64,000 bases of DNA from Lichenostomus cassidix (lineage: Eukaryota; Chordata; Aves; Passeriformes; Meliphagidae): assembly GCA_008360975.2 (NCBI GenBank), contig CM039189.1, positions 13,520,056 through 13,584,055 on the forward strand. The letters are read 5' to 3'. The notes below the pieces were generated by a model. It ran no database searches. It was not told where the DNA came from and was given only the letters and a program-made list of their open reading frames with translations. This document shows, one piece after another, positions 1-14,059 of the stretch. Numbering within the stretch: the first letter of the stretch is position 1; every line of letters starts with the position of its first letter. The position numbers were made by a program, and so were the translations under genes.

Positions 1-1683
1 TTTTCTTCTGTTTACACAACACTCATCTTAGAATATATTTACTAAGTAGATAATTACACTTTTCTAAACAGGTGCATTTTCCCAGTTGCTATAAAGCCAT
101 GCCGAAACATAGTCTGTGCTGTCATAAACCACCCATTTCCTAGTGTCAGCCTGGAAAACACTGCCAGTGAAGAAACAAGGTTGAGCTCAACTTCCCTCCC
201 TATACTTTATATTCCCTTAGGATTCTTGCTACAATATTTCTCAGCCCATATAGAATTTTTGCTTCAAAAAGCAACAACTTTATTTTATAAGCCATCTGCT
301 CAGTGTGCTAGCAAAATCCATGCAACAGCTTCCCAGCAGCATCAACACCTGCTAACAGATGTTGTTTCAGGCAGATACTGCCAGCCTGTCACAGCTTCTT
401 ATCTCCTCTCTCTCTCTAATCTTCAGAGTACTGTCTGGGGTTATCTCCTGGAAATCAAATGCCCAGCAAGATGGCTTGTTACTTTTTTATGTATCAGCAA
501 ACATGCACTTGATCGAGTTCATTAGTGCTGTAAACACCTTTTATTGTACAGATCAATGTGAATTTACAAGCTGTAGCAGTATGATATTGACATAATGTAG
601 CATTTCATATACAATAACTTTTTATAGTCCTCATCACTCCAAACATGCTCTGGGTGAAACTTGGTACTGATGTAAGCAGATACTGTAACACCAAGGCTAT
701 CCACAAACTACAGTCAATTATCCTCAAGCTTAATGAGGTTCCTTTGGTTCAGGCATGATTTGAACAGCTTTAAGATAGGAACACTTCTATTTCTAACCTC
801 ACAAAATATCATTTTGGAGCTTCTATCTGTTTAGTAATCAAAGTTTGGAGGTTCTTCTTCAAATATCTCCAAGTTCCCATCTGCTGTCTGCCTCTGTTTA
901 AGAAAGGAAGAGTCCCAGAACTTCAGCACTTTGGAGAGACATTTTCTTTTGTTGAGCAGCCATGAAGCCAGTAAAGAAAAAAATTATTTTACTGCATGTA
1001 GTCTGTCAGATCAAATGAGCCATAAGTTGAAGGAATGGGGAAACTTGTATCTGCTGGTCAGCTAAGTTAATACGGTCATCCAGGAAATAAAAACAGTTTT
1101 TGTAAATATTCACAAACGGGGGCAAGTTCATACAATGTTACTAAATACTTACACTATTGATGGCATGCAGGCCCAAGTAGAAAGAGGAGTGTATCTGTTC
1201 AATTCATACCTTATATGAAGGTATTCATATATATAGAGGAAATTCATCCATACGGGTTTGTGGAAATAAGTCTGAAGTGATTGGCTCATTACTTTGATGT
1301 ATTGTAATGTGACAACTATTGGCTGTTATCTTACTATCACCATAACCATTTTTAAGGTAGATAATTGGTATCTAAACTTTATGGCCTAAAGAAACTCTAA
1401 CTCTTTTAGAGATGTTGATTCAATTGACAGAAAAGTCTGCATTTATTTTCATTATTATGGCCTCCTGATGCTTTTTTAATTTAAATTTCACCTGTGAGGA
1501 AAAGAAATAATTTGGCATAAGATACTAGAATTTGCTTGGATAGAGTAACACAATTCATAAGCAAAACTTTATTCACTTGGCAATACCATATAAAAAAGTT
1601 ATTTTTATAACTGAGATGGGTCAGCTCATGCACACAAGAAATATAGAACATAAGGAGACACTGACAGAAAGCACTCACTGAAT
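1..1683. other. Intergenic DNA, no gene seen
   Basis: AT-rich sequence with only short chance reading frames on either strand. There are no splice-bounded coding blocks, RNA genes or clear interspersed repeats. It lies upstream of the PRKACB promoter. In human the neighbour on this side is TTLL7, and no recognisable TTLL7 exon is seen here. Confidence 0.6.
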
Positions 1684-2223
1684 CCGGGCTGTGTGCAGCA
1701 ATCTCAGTCTTCTGAAAATTAGATGAACCTTTAAGGCCTCAGATTTATATTATAAAGAGGCAACATATCAGGAGGCAGCAAGAGCAGGGCTCCTTACTAA
1801 GAGAACATAAACCAGGAGAGCTCCCACAACCCAAGAGAGCAGCCCCAGCCCCCAGACAAGGCAGACCTGGAGAAGTGGACAGACCTAACCAAGAATCGTA
1901 TCCTAAGGCAGTATCACAGTGACAAGGCAGGTCCAAGGTCAGGCCATGAAGTCAGTCAATAGACAAGGATAAGGTCCAGCAGTTACCAGGCAGATCCATA
2001 ATGAAGACAGGAGTGAATCCAAGCTCAGGAGCTGCCTGAGCCACAGCCATGTTGTGACTGCACAGGTGATCAGCACTCCTCCAGTATAGCTGCAGCAAGA
2101 ACTAAGAGCTCAGGGCTGACTTTAAATAGAACTCCTGAGCCTATAGCTGTGGGGAGGTCCCAGCTGAGGCTTCTCAGGGCCTTTAATACTTTTTAGTGCC
2201 CTCAGTGCTCTGACACAACAGGA
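1684..2223. repeat. Possible ancient interspersed repeat, unclassified
   Basis: A block of about 540 bases, clearly richer in G+C than the AT-rich DNA around it. It is made of repeated short purine-rich words (variants of AAGGTCCAGCAG, AGGTCCAAGGTCAG and CAGGCAGATCC). The edges are gradual: it begins near TGTGTGCAGC and ends near CTGACACAACA, which loosely resembles TG...CA long terminal repeat ends. I see no matching target-site duplication and no coding remnant. It could be a decayed LTR, a DNA-transposon relic, or simply a locally GC-richer unique segment. Family assignment would need a repeat-library search. Confidence 0.25.
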
Positions 2224-4457
2224 TTTAGAAAAATCTGGAATTTTTTTTATTTATTTTATTTTATTTGAAATTCTGTAGTACAGATTGTAGGACTTTTCCT
2301 GTTATCTTTCACAAGCAACTTTTGTGCAGAATATCTCATATTAACTTAACCAATATTTATCTGGATAGGCATATGAGATTTAATTCAGAGTGTAGAAGGA
2401 ACTTCCCTGTTCAACAATAGAGTTCTGTTTGCCCTTTCAATCAAATCTTGCTGTTTACAACAGGAATTTCTGGTTCTAGAAAAGGTAAATGACATAAGGG
2501 TTAACTTGCAGGACAACTAAGAATATCCTGACATAGGTAACATCTTCTACAGATTGAATAATGTCTATTTGCTCTTTTCCTGTAACTTTTAGATACTAAA
2601 ACATTGTCTCTATTGTGTAGCATTCACCAACAGGAACTATTAACAAAGATGATAAAATAAACTGAAATGTGTGCAGTGAGGATTTATGGAAGCACACTGT
2701 GAACTGATGTCACTGAGAGAATGCAAATTTCCAGGAACAAATTAGCCCATGTCTTGAAACCTGTTTTATCCCTCTTTAATATAATGAGTAGAATGCAAAT
2801 ATAGAATGAATAGCCTGATATTAACCTTCATGTCTTTAAAGCACAGCGCTTCTGTTAAAAATAAGAATTTTTCTACCAATGATTCAGAGCAGACAGTGGC
2901 AGATTATGGGTTTGCTACAATCCAAGTCCCATGCTACTCCTATGTCAGACTAAAACTCTACTGCAACACAGTGAGTAGATAAGAAATGTCACATTTTCCA
3001 AAAAGTGTGATGGAATCAGCAGATCCATGAAGACTTGGCAAGATTTTATCATTCAAAGTTCCAGCTGCAGTTATACAGGATTAAAATTCTCATTCCATTT
3101 AATTATTTTGCTTTTTACCCTGTTTTGACCCAGGTGTATTTTCTTGTTACTTTGTTCTCATTTTAAAGACTATGTAAGATTTAAGATTGTATGAATTTGG
3201 ATTGCATAAACAAGAATTGCTTTAAAGTTTTTTTCTACTCTCAGACAAATGAAAGGCAGAATCACTTTCACAGGATTCAACCAAAAGTTCTAAATAACTT
3301 AATATTCATTTTTGAGATCCAGTGAGCCTAATAAAGCTACTACTTTGGACTTTTTTCATCATCTAATCAGAAATGCAAAGATTTTACATACGAAATAGTG
3401 TAAGTTCTTCATAGCTAAAGTTTAGTGTATTTTTATATTGAATATAAGTTATAGAGATATTATGTTAATGCAAACTAAATGGAGATTTTAATCTTAAACA
3501 TTAGCGATATAAAATGGAGTTCAAAGTTAATTAGTTGTTCATCTGTGACCAAGTTCACCTGTCTATATATCTCCCACAGACAGCAATTATTTTACAGACA
3601 GCAGGAGGGATATATGGGAAGAATATATTTTAAATCTGGAAAAGCAGTAATGTAGTAACTTCATGTTACTACTTTTAACAATAACATACAGCAGTAATAA
3701 TAATAATTTTCTGAAGCAACTTATTGTATTGAAACACTGCCAGGAGAGGAGACATTTTAAAACATTATCTGGAAAAAAAAATAGTTCTGAAGTATCAGGG
3801 ACACAGAACTGCCAGATTGTTTTCTTGTTTTGCTTTGTTGGTTTTTTTAAATTTCTTCAGAAATCTGTATAAGATAGAACCTGATGTTTCATATTAATAA
3901 GAACAAGCTTTGAAATATTTATCAGCTAACAAATATTTAACCCCTCTATTTATCATGTCTAATAGCAACTCATATTGCAAATGGTAGCTTTTTCACTGTT
4001 ACTTGAATTTCCCTAGTACTTTTTAATTAGCTTTCTAATAGGCTTTTCACCTTTCTAAAGCTATCACCTCAAAAGGCACAAAAAAGTCTCATTACCAAAA
4101 AAAATGCTAAGTGGAGTTGTCACTTTTTTATAGTCAAAGTATTTTTTCTCATATTCTTCTTTCATTACATGTTAATATTTAATCAGTATATATTTATGTC
4201 ACAACAGAAAGCCATATAGAGAACAAGGAAAAAAACCTGCTTCCAGAAAACATGTTTATTTTTGCCATATATCACAAATTAAAACAGACTATAAGAGCAT
4301 GAAGCATTCAAAAAGAAATGTGCAGAACAAGTCTGTGAAAAACTGTATGTCTGCTCATATAGGTAAGGCTACACTGGATCTGTCCCCAGATGACCTCGTT
4401 TTTCCTCAAGGTCCCTAGCTTTTGAAGACCACATGTTGTTCCACTGATGTTTACAGG

Positions 4458-4473
4458 GGTTGTCTAGGCAACC
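4458..4473 (+). promoter_or_regulatory. RFX-type X-box motif (upstream, distal)
   Basis: GGTTGTCTAGGCAACC is a near-perfect inverted repeat with the GTTGYC...GGCAAC arrangement bound by RFX winged-helix factors. It sits about 10 kb upstream of the C-beta-1 start codon, in a locally GC-richer patch (about 4430-4570). The motif is seen directly; any regulatory role is inference. Confidence 0.35.
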
Positions 4474-7400
4474 AGATAAAACAGAGGTTTAAAGGGGACT
4501 GCCCTGTCTGTGCTTTGGACTCCAAGCTCACATCAAGGAAGGGGGCCCTGCAGAGTGGAGAAACACAGCCTGGGGTAGGAGAATCCTACAAATTTTAGCA
4601 AATCTTTTGCCACAACTGCTTGTTGTAGCAGACTACTACAATTATACTTTACATACATATGGTGAATTTTGATTCAGACTATGGAGTGTAATTTTTTTGA
4701 CTGTAATAGATAATATTAACATGATTTACATTTCCTTATGATCTCATTGGATTTTTATGTCCAAGAAGTGACAGTGACGACATTATTGAGTGACTATGAT
4801 TAATTATTTCAATTCTGGTAGAAAACAGAGACCCCATTCAAAATTAGGATCCCATTGTGATGCAGCTGTACAAACATATATTAAAAGACTGTGTCTGGAC
4901 CAGAAGTCTGCAAATTACTCAGAGTCATCAGGGAAAAGACAGCAGCACACCTGGAGCAGACACAGGCAGGGATGAACCTGAACACTGTGTGTATTGCCAA
5001 GATTGTAACACAATCACAGTTTCTCCTAATCATAAGCAACACCTTTTCTCCCCAAATAAGATAGGTTGCCATCTTCTCCTATTTTCTTTCTTAAAAGACC
5101 ATATTGCATATTCTGCTGTTGCATAAGGAAAGTTCTACAATTCTTCCAAAATTATTTTATCTGTTCTCCTTTCTTCTGCACATGTATGTGCTCCAATTCC
5201 CCTGGCTTCATTTTCTTCTCTCTACCATTTCCAAACCTTCTCTTCTGTCCTGCAGTATTTCATTCCTTCACCATGCTCTCCATGGCAGGATGAGGGTTCC
5301 CTCCCCAAGGGATCCAGCTGCTCTGCCTGTACCTCCTTCAGACTTTCTCCTCCCTCCTTCCTTGAAATCCTAGCTGCCATGGGAATCCTGCTCTCCAATA
5401 CCACTGAAACTTTCAGAAGCCTTTTATTTCTAACTATCTAACCCTAAAACTTGTGGGTGAAAAAGCACTGTATAAATGGTAAGTATTGGTGTTGATTGTG
5501 TTAATATTTGCATGTTAAAGGATCAATATACACACTGTTTAGTTCCCCATTCAAACAGACAATGCACTTAAAAAAATACTCCCCCCTTGTCATCTAGAGG
5601 GAAAGTGAACTTTAAACTGAAGGAGAGCAATTGCAACCTGGATTTACCATTTCTAAGAAATTATAGGAATCAGTTATTCACCCAAGAATAATTTCTAACG
5701 TGTCTTTTGTGCCTATTCAATACACTATCTTATGCTAACTTTGAGGAATGGATATGGCCAATTACAGCCTTGTCTCTTCAATATATTGATGCAATGTTAT
5801 TGCAAAAATGAAAAGAGGATGCAAAAGAAGTATTTTCTTTGAGGTAGTTTATGAGGAGTAGCAGGCACAAAACTAGAAAACCCACCCACACCCAGTATTG
5901 CAGGTAACATACTCATGTTACTGATGGCAAAACTTCATTTGAGTATGAAGAAATCAAGATTTCATTTGTGACTTCAGAAAAAATAGTTTCTCATCAGCAA
6001 TGGCTTTTATGGCCTTTGTCCCTGCTTGTGTGTGCTCAGGGGATCAGAAATCTGGTTTGTCTTTTCAGTAACGATGAGGAAAGGCCCTGAGTGCTTTAGA
6101 CATGCCTTCATCTTTGTTCAACACTCTCAATGAAAATTAAGATCTAATGTATCAAATATTTGGAGGAGGCAAGGGTGCCAAACACCACCAAACTGTGCTG
6201 CTGAATTCCATTAGTTTTATGAACTCTTACAAAATAACAATTCTGGTTAAATCTGCAGAACAGTGAAGGGAAAGAGCAAGTAAATGGAATAGGGTGGGAG
6301 AGAGAATGACCACAGGCCAAAAGGGATAGAAAAGAGGGAAAAGCAGAGTGTGAAACTAAAGGCATAGAAAGCCTTTGGGGTACAGAAGAGGACACTTTTT
6401 GGGGAGGAATGGAAATTTTTTTTTTAGTAGTAAAAAAAATGTAAAACTAGGAGGAACAAAAAATATCTGTTTAAATCATAGGATAACATTTACTGTCATA
6501 AAGTAGGCAGAAGGGAAGGTTTCCGAGGAGAGATGTCAAAGGACAAAATCTAGCTACTTCACGTGATCTACACATAAAATGCCATTGCCTCAGAGTTAAA
6601 ATGTTGCACCTGAGCATGACAAATAAGTGCAGATGTTATCCCCAAGACAGACGGATTTCTATACATCCTCTGTTAGAGACCTTGATTGATTCATTTTACC
6701 TGAAATTATTTAAAAGGAATAACAGCATGGGACATGAGAAATGCTTGAGGATAATTTTTATATGTAGACATTTATTGGTTAATATATTACTTGGGAATGC
6801 ATCTGCTCTTTTCACAAAAAGGAATAGAGTTCTTTCTTGTAAATGTGATGGTTAAAATCATATAATTTAGTATCAGTTTAAAAGCCCTGTCTTCCACATT
6901 CCTGTGCAAAAACTGTATTTCACATGATTACCATCTTTTAATATGGATTTTAAAAATAAAAGCTTCACTGGAAGCACTACATTTATTTCAGCTATTATTA
7001 GAAAATTACATTTATATTTCAGATGTGAAACTGAGTTTAGAGAAAATCTGGGTTGGACTAAATGCAAATAGAAGTCAAAGTTGTCTGTTTCATGAGATTA
7101 AAACAATGATTGAAAACACTCAACTTCTCTTTCTTGGTGAAATCCGACATACATCTATCTACTAATATCAAAGCATAGTCTGACAATGGCTTCTCAGACT
7201 CTGGAGTTGAGAAGAAAAGATTTTACATTGACATTTGCATTACAACTACTTGAAATAACCACTTCTTCTTTGTGCTAATGAGAATTAATAAGTTCTTCTT
7301 GGCTTGCATCATAGATATTTCTCTTTTTAGCTTTGTGAATCAAAGACAAACCAAAAGAAATCCAAAAATAGTAAATAAACTTTATAAGCTGGTTTTTTGG

Positions 7401-8549
7401 CTGCTTTTTTTTCATATGCAAAGTGGCTTTCACTCTTTGTTGCTTGCATGGATTTTTTTCAGTAGATTCACACCTATGAATATGATACTATAATTGGTTT
7501 TGCTTATTATTTGTCCTAATGAAATCACTGGCCTAAATGTTCTTTTAGCGATTTAGCTTTCTGGCTTGTAAGTGTGAGGAAAAGGCACTGCAAACACAGG
7601 ATTGATGAACATCTACTGAAACCCTCTGAGCCTGGAACGACTCGTCATTCATGGCACTAGCAATAAAAAATTTTTAAAAAGACTGAGAAGAAATTGAAGC
7701 ATTTATAGGCTCAAACTCTGAAAATACCAGAAACTACTGGAAAAGAAGGCAAGAACACTTCAGTATACATCTGGAAGCAGTAAGTGTTATTTAAAAGCAA
7801 GTCTATCAGGAGGAGGTTTTCCTTCTGAAAATAGCAAGTGCTGATGCATTTGGCATATTTAACACTTCTCAGCAATCCAAGAAAAGGAGGATATTCATAA
7901 AGCTGTTACAAAAAATGAGGAGTATTGCATTCTAAATAAAAATGAAGCAAATTAAAATTATATGGTTTGGTCCTGAATGTTTAAAAGTATTTTCTAATTT
8001 ATAAGACTGGGGTGAGAATTTTATCTGCTAGAGGTGTACAATAAAGCATGGCATTAGGCTGCCATAGGGTAAGATCTATTGAAGATTTGTAGATTAAAAA
8101 AAAAATTAAACCCTTCCAACTTTAAGAATTTTTAAGAAGCCATTGGTTTTCAACAGAAAGTAGAGCAAATAATACAGAAATAGACTCCTGGGAGAAGTGG
8201 ATTCCAGATGAGGCAATTTAGAATCTGCCAGGAAACTAGTACTTGAATAAGTGTTGGACTGGACAGTGCTGTGGAACCTCAGATATTACCGAGAGCTGAA
8301 AATACCATACGAAAAAGATATTAGAGGCAGAAAAACATACAGAGCTTGAATTCCTGAGCAAGGAATAACAACACAAATAAAGCAGATGGAAGAAGCTGAA
8401 CATTAAGCAAAAGCTTGTATTAATTTGTTTTCAAGTGCCAGGGGTCTGAACCATGAACAAACTGCATGTTGCTGCCTTGGATGATTGTTTTCTTTAGAAT
8501 AAAAACACTTGCAGCAAAAGATGGTGTGTACAGAAGAAAGAATAAACAT

Positions 8550-8583
8550 GAAAGCAAATGGGACATGAGAGCAAATGGGACAT
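8550..8583 (+). repeat. Short tandem duplication, 17-base unit x2
   Basis: GAAAGCAAATGGGACAT is followed directly by GAGAGCAAATGGGACAT, two head-to-tail copies with a single mismatch. This is a small local slippage or duplication event in intergenic DNA with no evident function. Confidence 0.7.
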
Positions 8584-11500
8584 ATTACCTTCAGTTAGGC
8601 ATACATGCACAGCTCCTAGTATTTCTAGGAATTGTGCCGCAACTCTCAGATAAAAACAGCGGCTTGTAGAAAGATAAGGGGTAAAATTACAGGTTTATGA
8701 AAGTGATTTTTTTCCTGTTTAAAAATATGTGTTTCTAGAAACAAATAATCAACCAGGAAAACAGACTGTTTTCCTATTTTAGATGGCACTACTGAAGATA
8801 TTGCAGCAGAAGAGCTGGTTATGCATTAAGAACCTTTTTAGCTAGACTTCTTTACCCAATACAGTGATATGTGATAGTGGAACACAATTTACAGGACATA
8901 CATTTGAGCAGAATACAGTGAAGCTGTGTAGATTTAGATATGAGACTAATAGTTCTTCATCATTTCTCACTTACTGAGTGCAGAGTATGCACAAAAGCTT
9001 GCTGAACTCTTTGAACTTTCCTAGCTAGAATTAAAATGACCTTCAGTTAACCTAGCAGATTTCACTTCCAAAGTGAGTTAGGCTAAACTGAATTAGGGTC
9101 ATTTTTAATTCTGAAGAAAAATAAATACTGAGACATTTAATATAGCTTAGTCTACTTTAAATTAACAGTTGTAATTAACTTGGAGATCTCTGTAGAAAAG
9201 ACCTAAAAAGATAAATTTAATACACTACTATTTTTGTTTTTTGTTTTTAATCTTCTTAATTCTGTAGAAGGTGATTCAGAGTCTTAATATACAGTAAGAA
9301 CATTAGTAGAATATTGATCATCTCTCAATTATGGTAAACATGCAAATAATCAAGTCAACTACCCTGAAAGTGGCTTACTATATAGTTTTTTTAAACAGCT
9401 ACACATTTTTAGTAACTTTAACTTTGACTACACAAGTAGTATTTCTATTCAAATCTGTGAGAGTAAACTAGAATCAAATGTCAGACGAGTATACCATCAA
9501 CTTTTACCTATGTTTCATTCCTTTTATAGTTCACATGCAGCAATACAAATATGTTGCTAAACTACTAAAAATACAAGAAAAATTGTGCACTTTTTTTGTT
9601 TTCCTCTACTCAATATGTACAAAATCAACTTTTCAGAGGTGCAGGAAATCAAGATAATATACCTTACGAGGAATTTTTTCAAATGAGCTGATGGCAGCCA
9701 GATACCCACAAAACAATCACAAAGCCAGTTACATAGACAAGTCAGTATGAGTTTTCCCTAACAGTGATGAGCAATTCCTTCTGAATCACAAAGTTACAGA
9801 AGCATCTTCTACAAATTTGGAATAATCTGCAGAACAATTATAAGCAACTGAAAAAAGTGCTGCTTGGCTGATAGCAAGAGACTACACCCACTCTGCCAAA
9901 TGATCATAGGAGATAAAGGCCAAGAACTGAGCAGCTGGACTTGCCCATTAAGGCAGGCTGTAGCATATCTCTGAAAAAAACATGTCTATTCTGCAGGACA
10001 TTGATCTCAACACACCACCCGTCACCGCCTGTGAATTAATATGTAGCCACTATCCATAGAAAATTTGATCAAATGCTCTCTTGTCAGGAGGCAATATTGA
10101 CAGCAAAAGCATAGAACCTGTTTTGTTAAATTAGGTCTAAAACATCAGAAAAAACTCCACCTCACAACTTTATGGCTCTCGAGAGGCTTGTGGTGAACTG
10201 TAGTTAAAAATCAATAAGGGAATATATAAACTCTTTGCTTTTATGTTTACATGGGGGTGTTTTGACCAGTGGCTATCTTGGGAAATATTTGGGAAACATC
10301 TAATGCCAAGAAGGAAAGGGTAGCAGTGAAGTGTTGGCTGCTGATGTAAACTTCCTTTGGAGCTTTTTGCTTTACGTCTACCTTAGACACACTGAAGGAA
10401 GCCCAAGCTGCCCTCAGTTAAGACTTCCTCCAAAATAAAATGTCCCTCAAAATTGTAACATTAACAGCGTGCCAAACCCATTCCTGAGGCTCCAGATTCC
10501 TTTTGGATTCACAGTTGAAGGGCATCAAAGAACATTTTTCAGGAGATCTGGCAGAGCAAGTTGTTGGCCAAGTTGCTTTAGTTTCATCATGGATTAAGGG
10601 GCTGGCAATCTCAGATATTGTAGAAACATGATGTAAGTCCTTTCACTCCTCTCTGAGTGGGTGGGTCCTCAACTGGAATGAATTTGGCATCAGTGGATTA
10701 AGCCTTCCCTGCAGAAGGATGTAGTTTATTGCTGTCTGCATAGCTAGTACAGGGAGCAGGGGAAATTGCCGTACTCCTGCTTTCATCCTTTCCCTTAGCA
10801 CATCTACATGACATAATTGATATATTCTTGGCAGGTCTGAAATTATGCTGCAGTGATGAATATTCCTGTTTCTGGGTCAGAAGCTGTAAAATTTGGAAAA
10901 TATCTTCCATATTCACAAAGAAATACATATGCTTCTTGGCACGTTAGCAACCTGCTAGAAAAGCATCCCACACTGGCAGAACAGGGGTTAGCTGAGAGCG
11001 GGAAATGTGCCAGTAGCCTGGAACAACCCAAAAGGAAAACAAAGAGTTAAATGCCAAATATATCAGTCTGTTTAGGAGTAGAGAAGGAGGCTGCCAGGAG
11101 TATTCAAAGATGCAGGAATGTGGGATTTTGGGAAGAGCAGCCTAATTTGGTATTCAAACCCTGCAGTTTACAGACGCTGCTGCAATGGTAAGGCACGCTG
11201 GCCACAGAAACAGAATCACAACTAAGGCAGGTACATACTCATAACCCAAGCAGAGCCTACATTCACAGGGTAAGGATGATCAGTACAGGTGGGCTAAACC
11301 ATCAACCTGTATATGCCAACCCCTTGCGATGCAGGCACACCTCAAATATGAGAGAAGAAAAGGAAGACGCATAATGATTTAAATTTAGTGACTTTAGTGT
11401 TTCAAATGTGTATTGAAAAAAAACTGCTGCAGTTGCTACAGAAAAGCTACTATCTCATCTAGAAATCAGAATGATTATGGAGTGAAATGATATGTGGCTC

Positions 11501-12402
11501 CAGAAGTAATCACCATATGAACAGGTGATTTCTACTAAAAGCACGTGACAGTCTTTGGTCTACCAGAACTTTTATCTTTTCTGTCCTGAAATGACCCTCT
11601 TTAGTTCTAAGTCTATGTACAGTAAAATATGTGAGTTTCATGAAGGAATTATACATCTGATACAGAGCTTTAGGCTTTTATCAGAGTAAAGGATTAGTAT
11701 TGCTAGGATATTCCTAATTGATAGTTCCCAACAATAGGTAAAAAAATAGATGAGAACCTACTGAGAGTCACTGAAACAACATCATCAAATGCGTACAGTT
11801 CTAAAACTAAGTTGACTTTCTTAGAATATATTTTTTAAAATCTCATATAGATCAGCAAAACAAATGAAATTTGATTTTTTAGATTGCACCTTTAGTGAAA
11901 TATTTTAACATACCCAAACAGAACATTTTGCCTGTTTGTATGACTTGATTTTTTAAGCAATTGTGTTGAAAGAAAGAAGACAAATTACTTGTATATAAGC
12001 AGCAATATGAAGCATTTCAGCATAAAAGGATTTTATATAAATTAAGGCAACTAAAGAGTAGGGCTAAAGATCACAAATGTCAAGTAATGTTTTGCACATA
12101 ATTTCTATAATCAGTGGTACACTTTGTTATGAATTAATTAATATTAACTTGTTAATATAACGTAAGTTGTGTGAGTAGTGTGAATGTGAATACAAACGTC
12201 CAGCCCTAACTCCTTATGTCTGTTATCTTTGCCTAGGCATGTAATGCTAGGACCATGGAAATGGTTCATTTAATGTTTCACAGCACTGTTGACTTACATT
12301 TGTTACATTCCTGATAGTGTTTCAGTAAAAGCATTTCTGCAAATCCATCATGTGCATTCAGAGCACGTGGCTTTTTGAGAACCAGTGTCATTGCATAGGT
12401 GC

Positions 12403-12472
12403 ATATAGATAGATACATAGATAGATACATAGATAGATACATACATAGATACATACATACATACACACATAT
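12403..12472 (+). repeat. GATA/CATA tetranucleotide microsatellite
   Basis: An imperfect run of GATA and CATA units (TAGATAGATACATAGATAGA style) changes into ATACATAC and ends in ACACACATAT. Mixed units and interruptions suggest an old, partly decayed array, though length polymorphism between individuals is likely. The array also inflates a spurious minus-strand reading frame with Tyr/Met/Cys repeats. Confidence 0.85.
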
Positions 12473-14059
12473 GGTGCTGGACATGTATATGTAGGATTTT
12501 GCTGGAGTGCCTGCAATGACCAGCTGATCCTTGTCCACCATGACCCAAAGGGCAGTAATGTCTACTGGCCCTTGGTGGATCCCCACATATGCAGCCTTTG
12601 CAGCATAATTTGCTAGCGAAGGGATGAGCTGTAATGCCAGGAATATGCTAAAGATGCTGCAGCATATCTCATTTGTTAGCAATGCCACTGCTGTCTTCTC
12701 AAGGATATCAAAATGCCTGTCAGCACCTGGATGAAAATCAGCTGACTCAGCCTCAATCTGGCCAAAATGAATATTATGATGGCTAGAGTGGGGAAAATGT
12801 TTAAAATTGGGATAAGATCTTTACCTTTCTGAGATAGCATCTTCAGATATTTATTGAAATACTATAGCACCTCAGAGTTCTATTTTTTGTCATTGTAAGA
12901 GTGATCAAGATGACAGATGACAAAAGTACCCTCTCCTTTTCACATGCTTAATTTATCCTCCTGGTGCAGATCTGGCCATTGCAATCTACATGCATTTCCT
13001 TGGCAGAGTGACTTACTGGTAACTCACTGAACCTCTTTTCAAGTGCATAAAGAATGCACAGATTCCAGCTTTTCCAGCTTTGGCAAAACAAGACAGCCTC
13101 CTTCAATAGTAGCAGCTTCACTGCTCTCAATGGTTTGCAGGTTATTTCCTCACTGTGTCTAAGTCTTGTTTCTGATCTTCAAAGCAATAGAGACCTGGCT
13201 TCCTCAGAGACAGATTCTTTAATCATAGAAACACAGGTACTCCCCTGATGTATGCAGTATCACACAGCTTAGGATAATGCAAGTGAAAAAGTGAAGAAAG
13301 TCAGGAGAAAGTCCTTTAAACTGTACTTAAACTGATCAAATCTCAGCCTACAAACCATCAAGATAAGTCAGGTAAACGTTCCCAAAACTTTGCAGCCATA
13401 CAATCCAGGCAGCTTCTGCAACTGTCAAGGTAGACCACACACTGGCTACATTTGCCCAGTGTTCCTATGCCATGTACTCCACTGCACAGGCACAGGAAAC
13501 TGGAAATCTCCCTGAAGTATCTACTTTAGTGTGCATTAGTGTATGTGTATAAAATCCTGTCTTAGAGTAAGGTAACTCAGTATTAGGCCATGACAGTGTG
13601 TGCTTCACCAGCAGGCAACCCACAGTGTTGGGAGAGGATTTTGATAGCCCCTGTGAAGGATGGTAGCCAGAACAATTCCTGCAGCCTTGGGAAAAGAATG
13701 CTGCCAGAAGAGGCTGGGTATCACATACATTGTCCTGGCAGAATACATGCAGTTTGTGATCCATAAGATTAGCACTTCTGCTCTCCACTCTCCCCACTTT
13801 AAAGCACATAAAATAGAGCCTTTTTTTTTTGATAAGCATTTCCTTCCAGAGCTAAAACACTCAAAGTGTTTCACATGATAAATATATAAAGAGAGCTATC
13901 ATCAACTTGAAAGTCACAATACCGCTTGAAAATGTGTAGCTGTAGCTATTTATGATGGGTGGCAGCAAAAGGGGGGGAGGAAAAAAAAATCTTTCCTGGC
14001 AGCCCGCTTACTTTCTACGTTTTTTTCTATAGTCTGGTGAGCCGTGTAAAAACAGTCAC
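12473..14059. other. Promoter-proximal intergenic DNA, no supported gene
   Basis: Mixed-composition sequence leading to the CpG island. On the minus strand, 12480-12960 translates in shifting frames into hydrophobic stretches, which might be a very decayed coding relic, but I recognise no family. Minus-strand frames of 89-124 codons between 13465 and 13874 overlap plus-strand frames and look like chance. No exon of a divergent transcript is identifiable. Confidence 0.4.

Larger units (their letters stand above)
2224..12402. other. AT-rich intergenic DNA, no gene seen
   Basis: About 10 kb of AT-rich DNA. Reading frames are short, scattered over both strands and lack codon-like composition. 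Homopolymer runs of A and T both occur, without the strong T bias of the transcribed part of the window. Two small features are listed separately: an X-box-like palindrome near 4.46 kb and a 17-base tandem duplication near 8.55 kb. Nothing else is supported. Confidence 0.6.

Noticed and set aside
7040..7065. Possible second CR1 remnant (GGGTTGGACTAAATG)
   Set aside because: Only a dozen bases resemble the CR1 GGTTGGACT word. The diagnostic downstream CCCTTCCAAC and ATTCTATG tail are absent.
10009..10028. Short match to the conserved 3' end of mitochondrial 12S rRNA (ACACCACCCGTCACC), suggesting a nuclear mitochondrial insertion
   Set aside because: The similarity covers about 15 bases only. 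The sequence on either side does not follow 12S rRNA, so chance is the better explanation.
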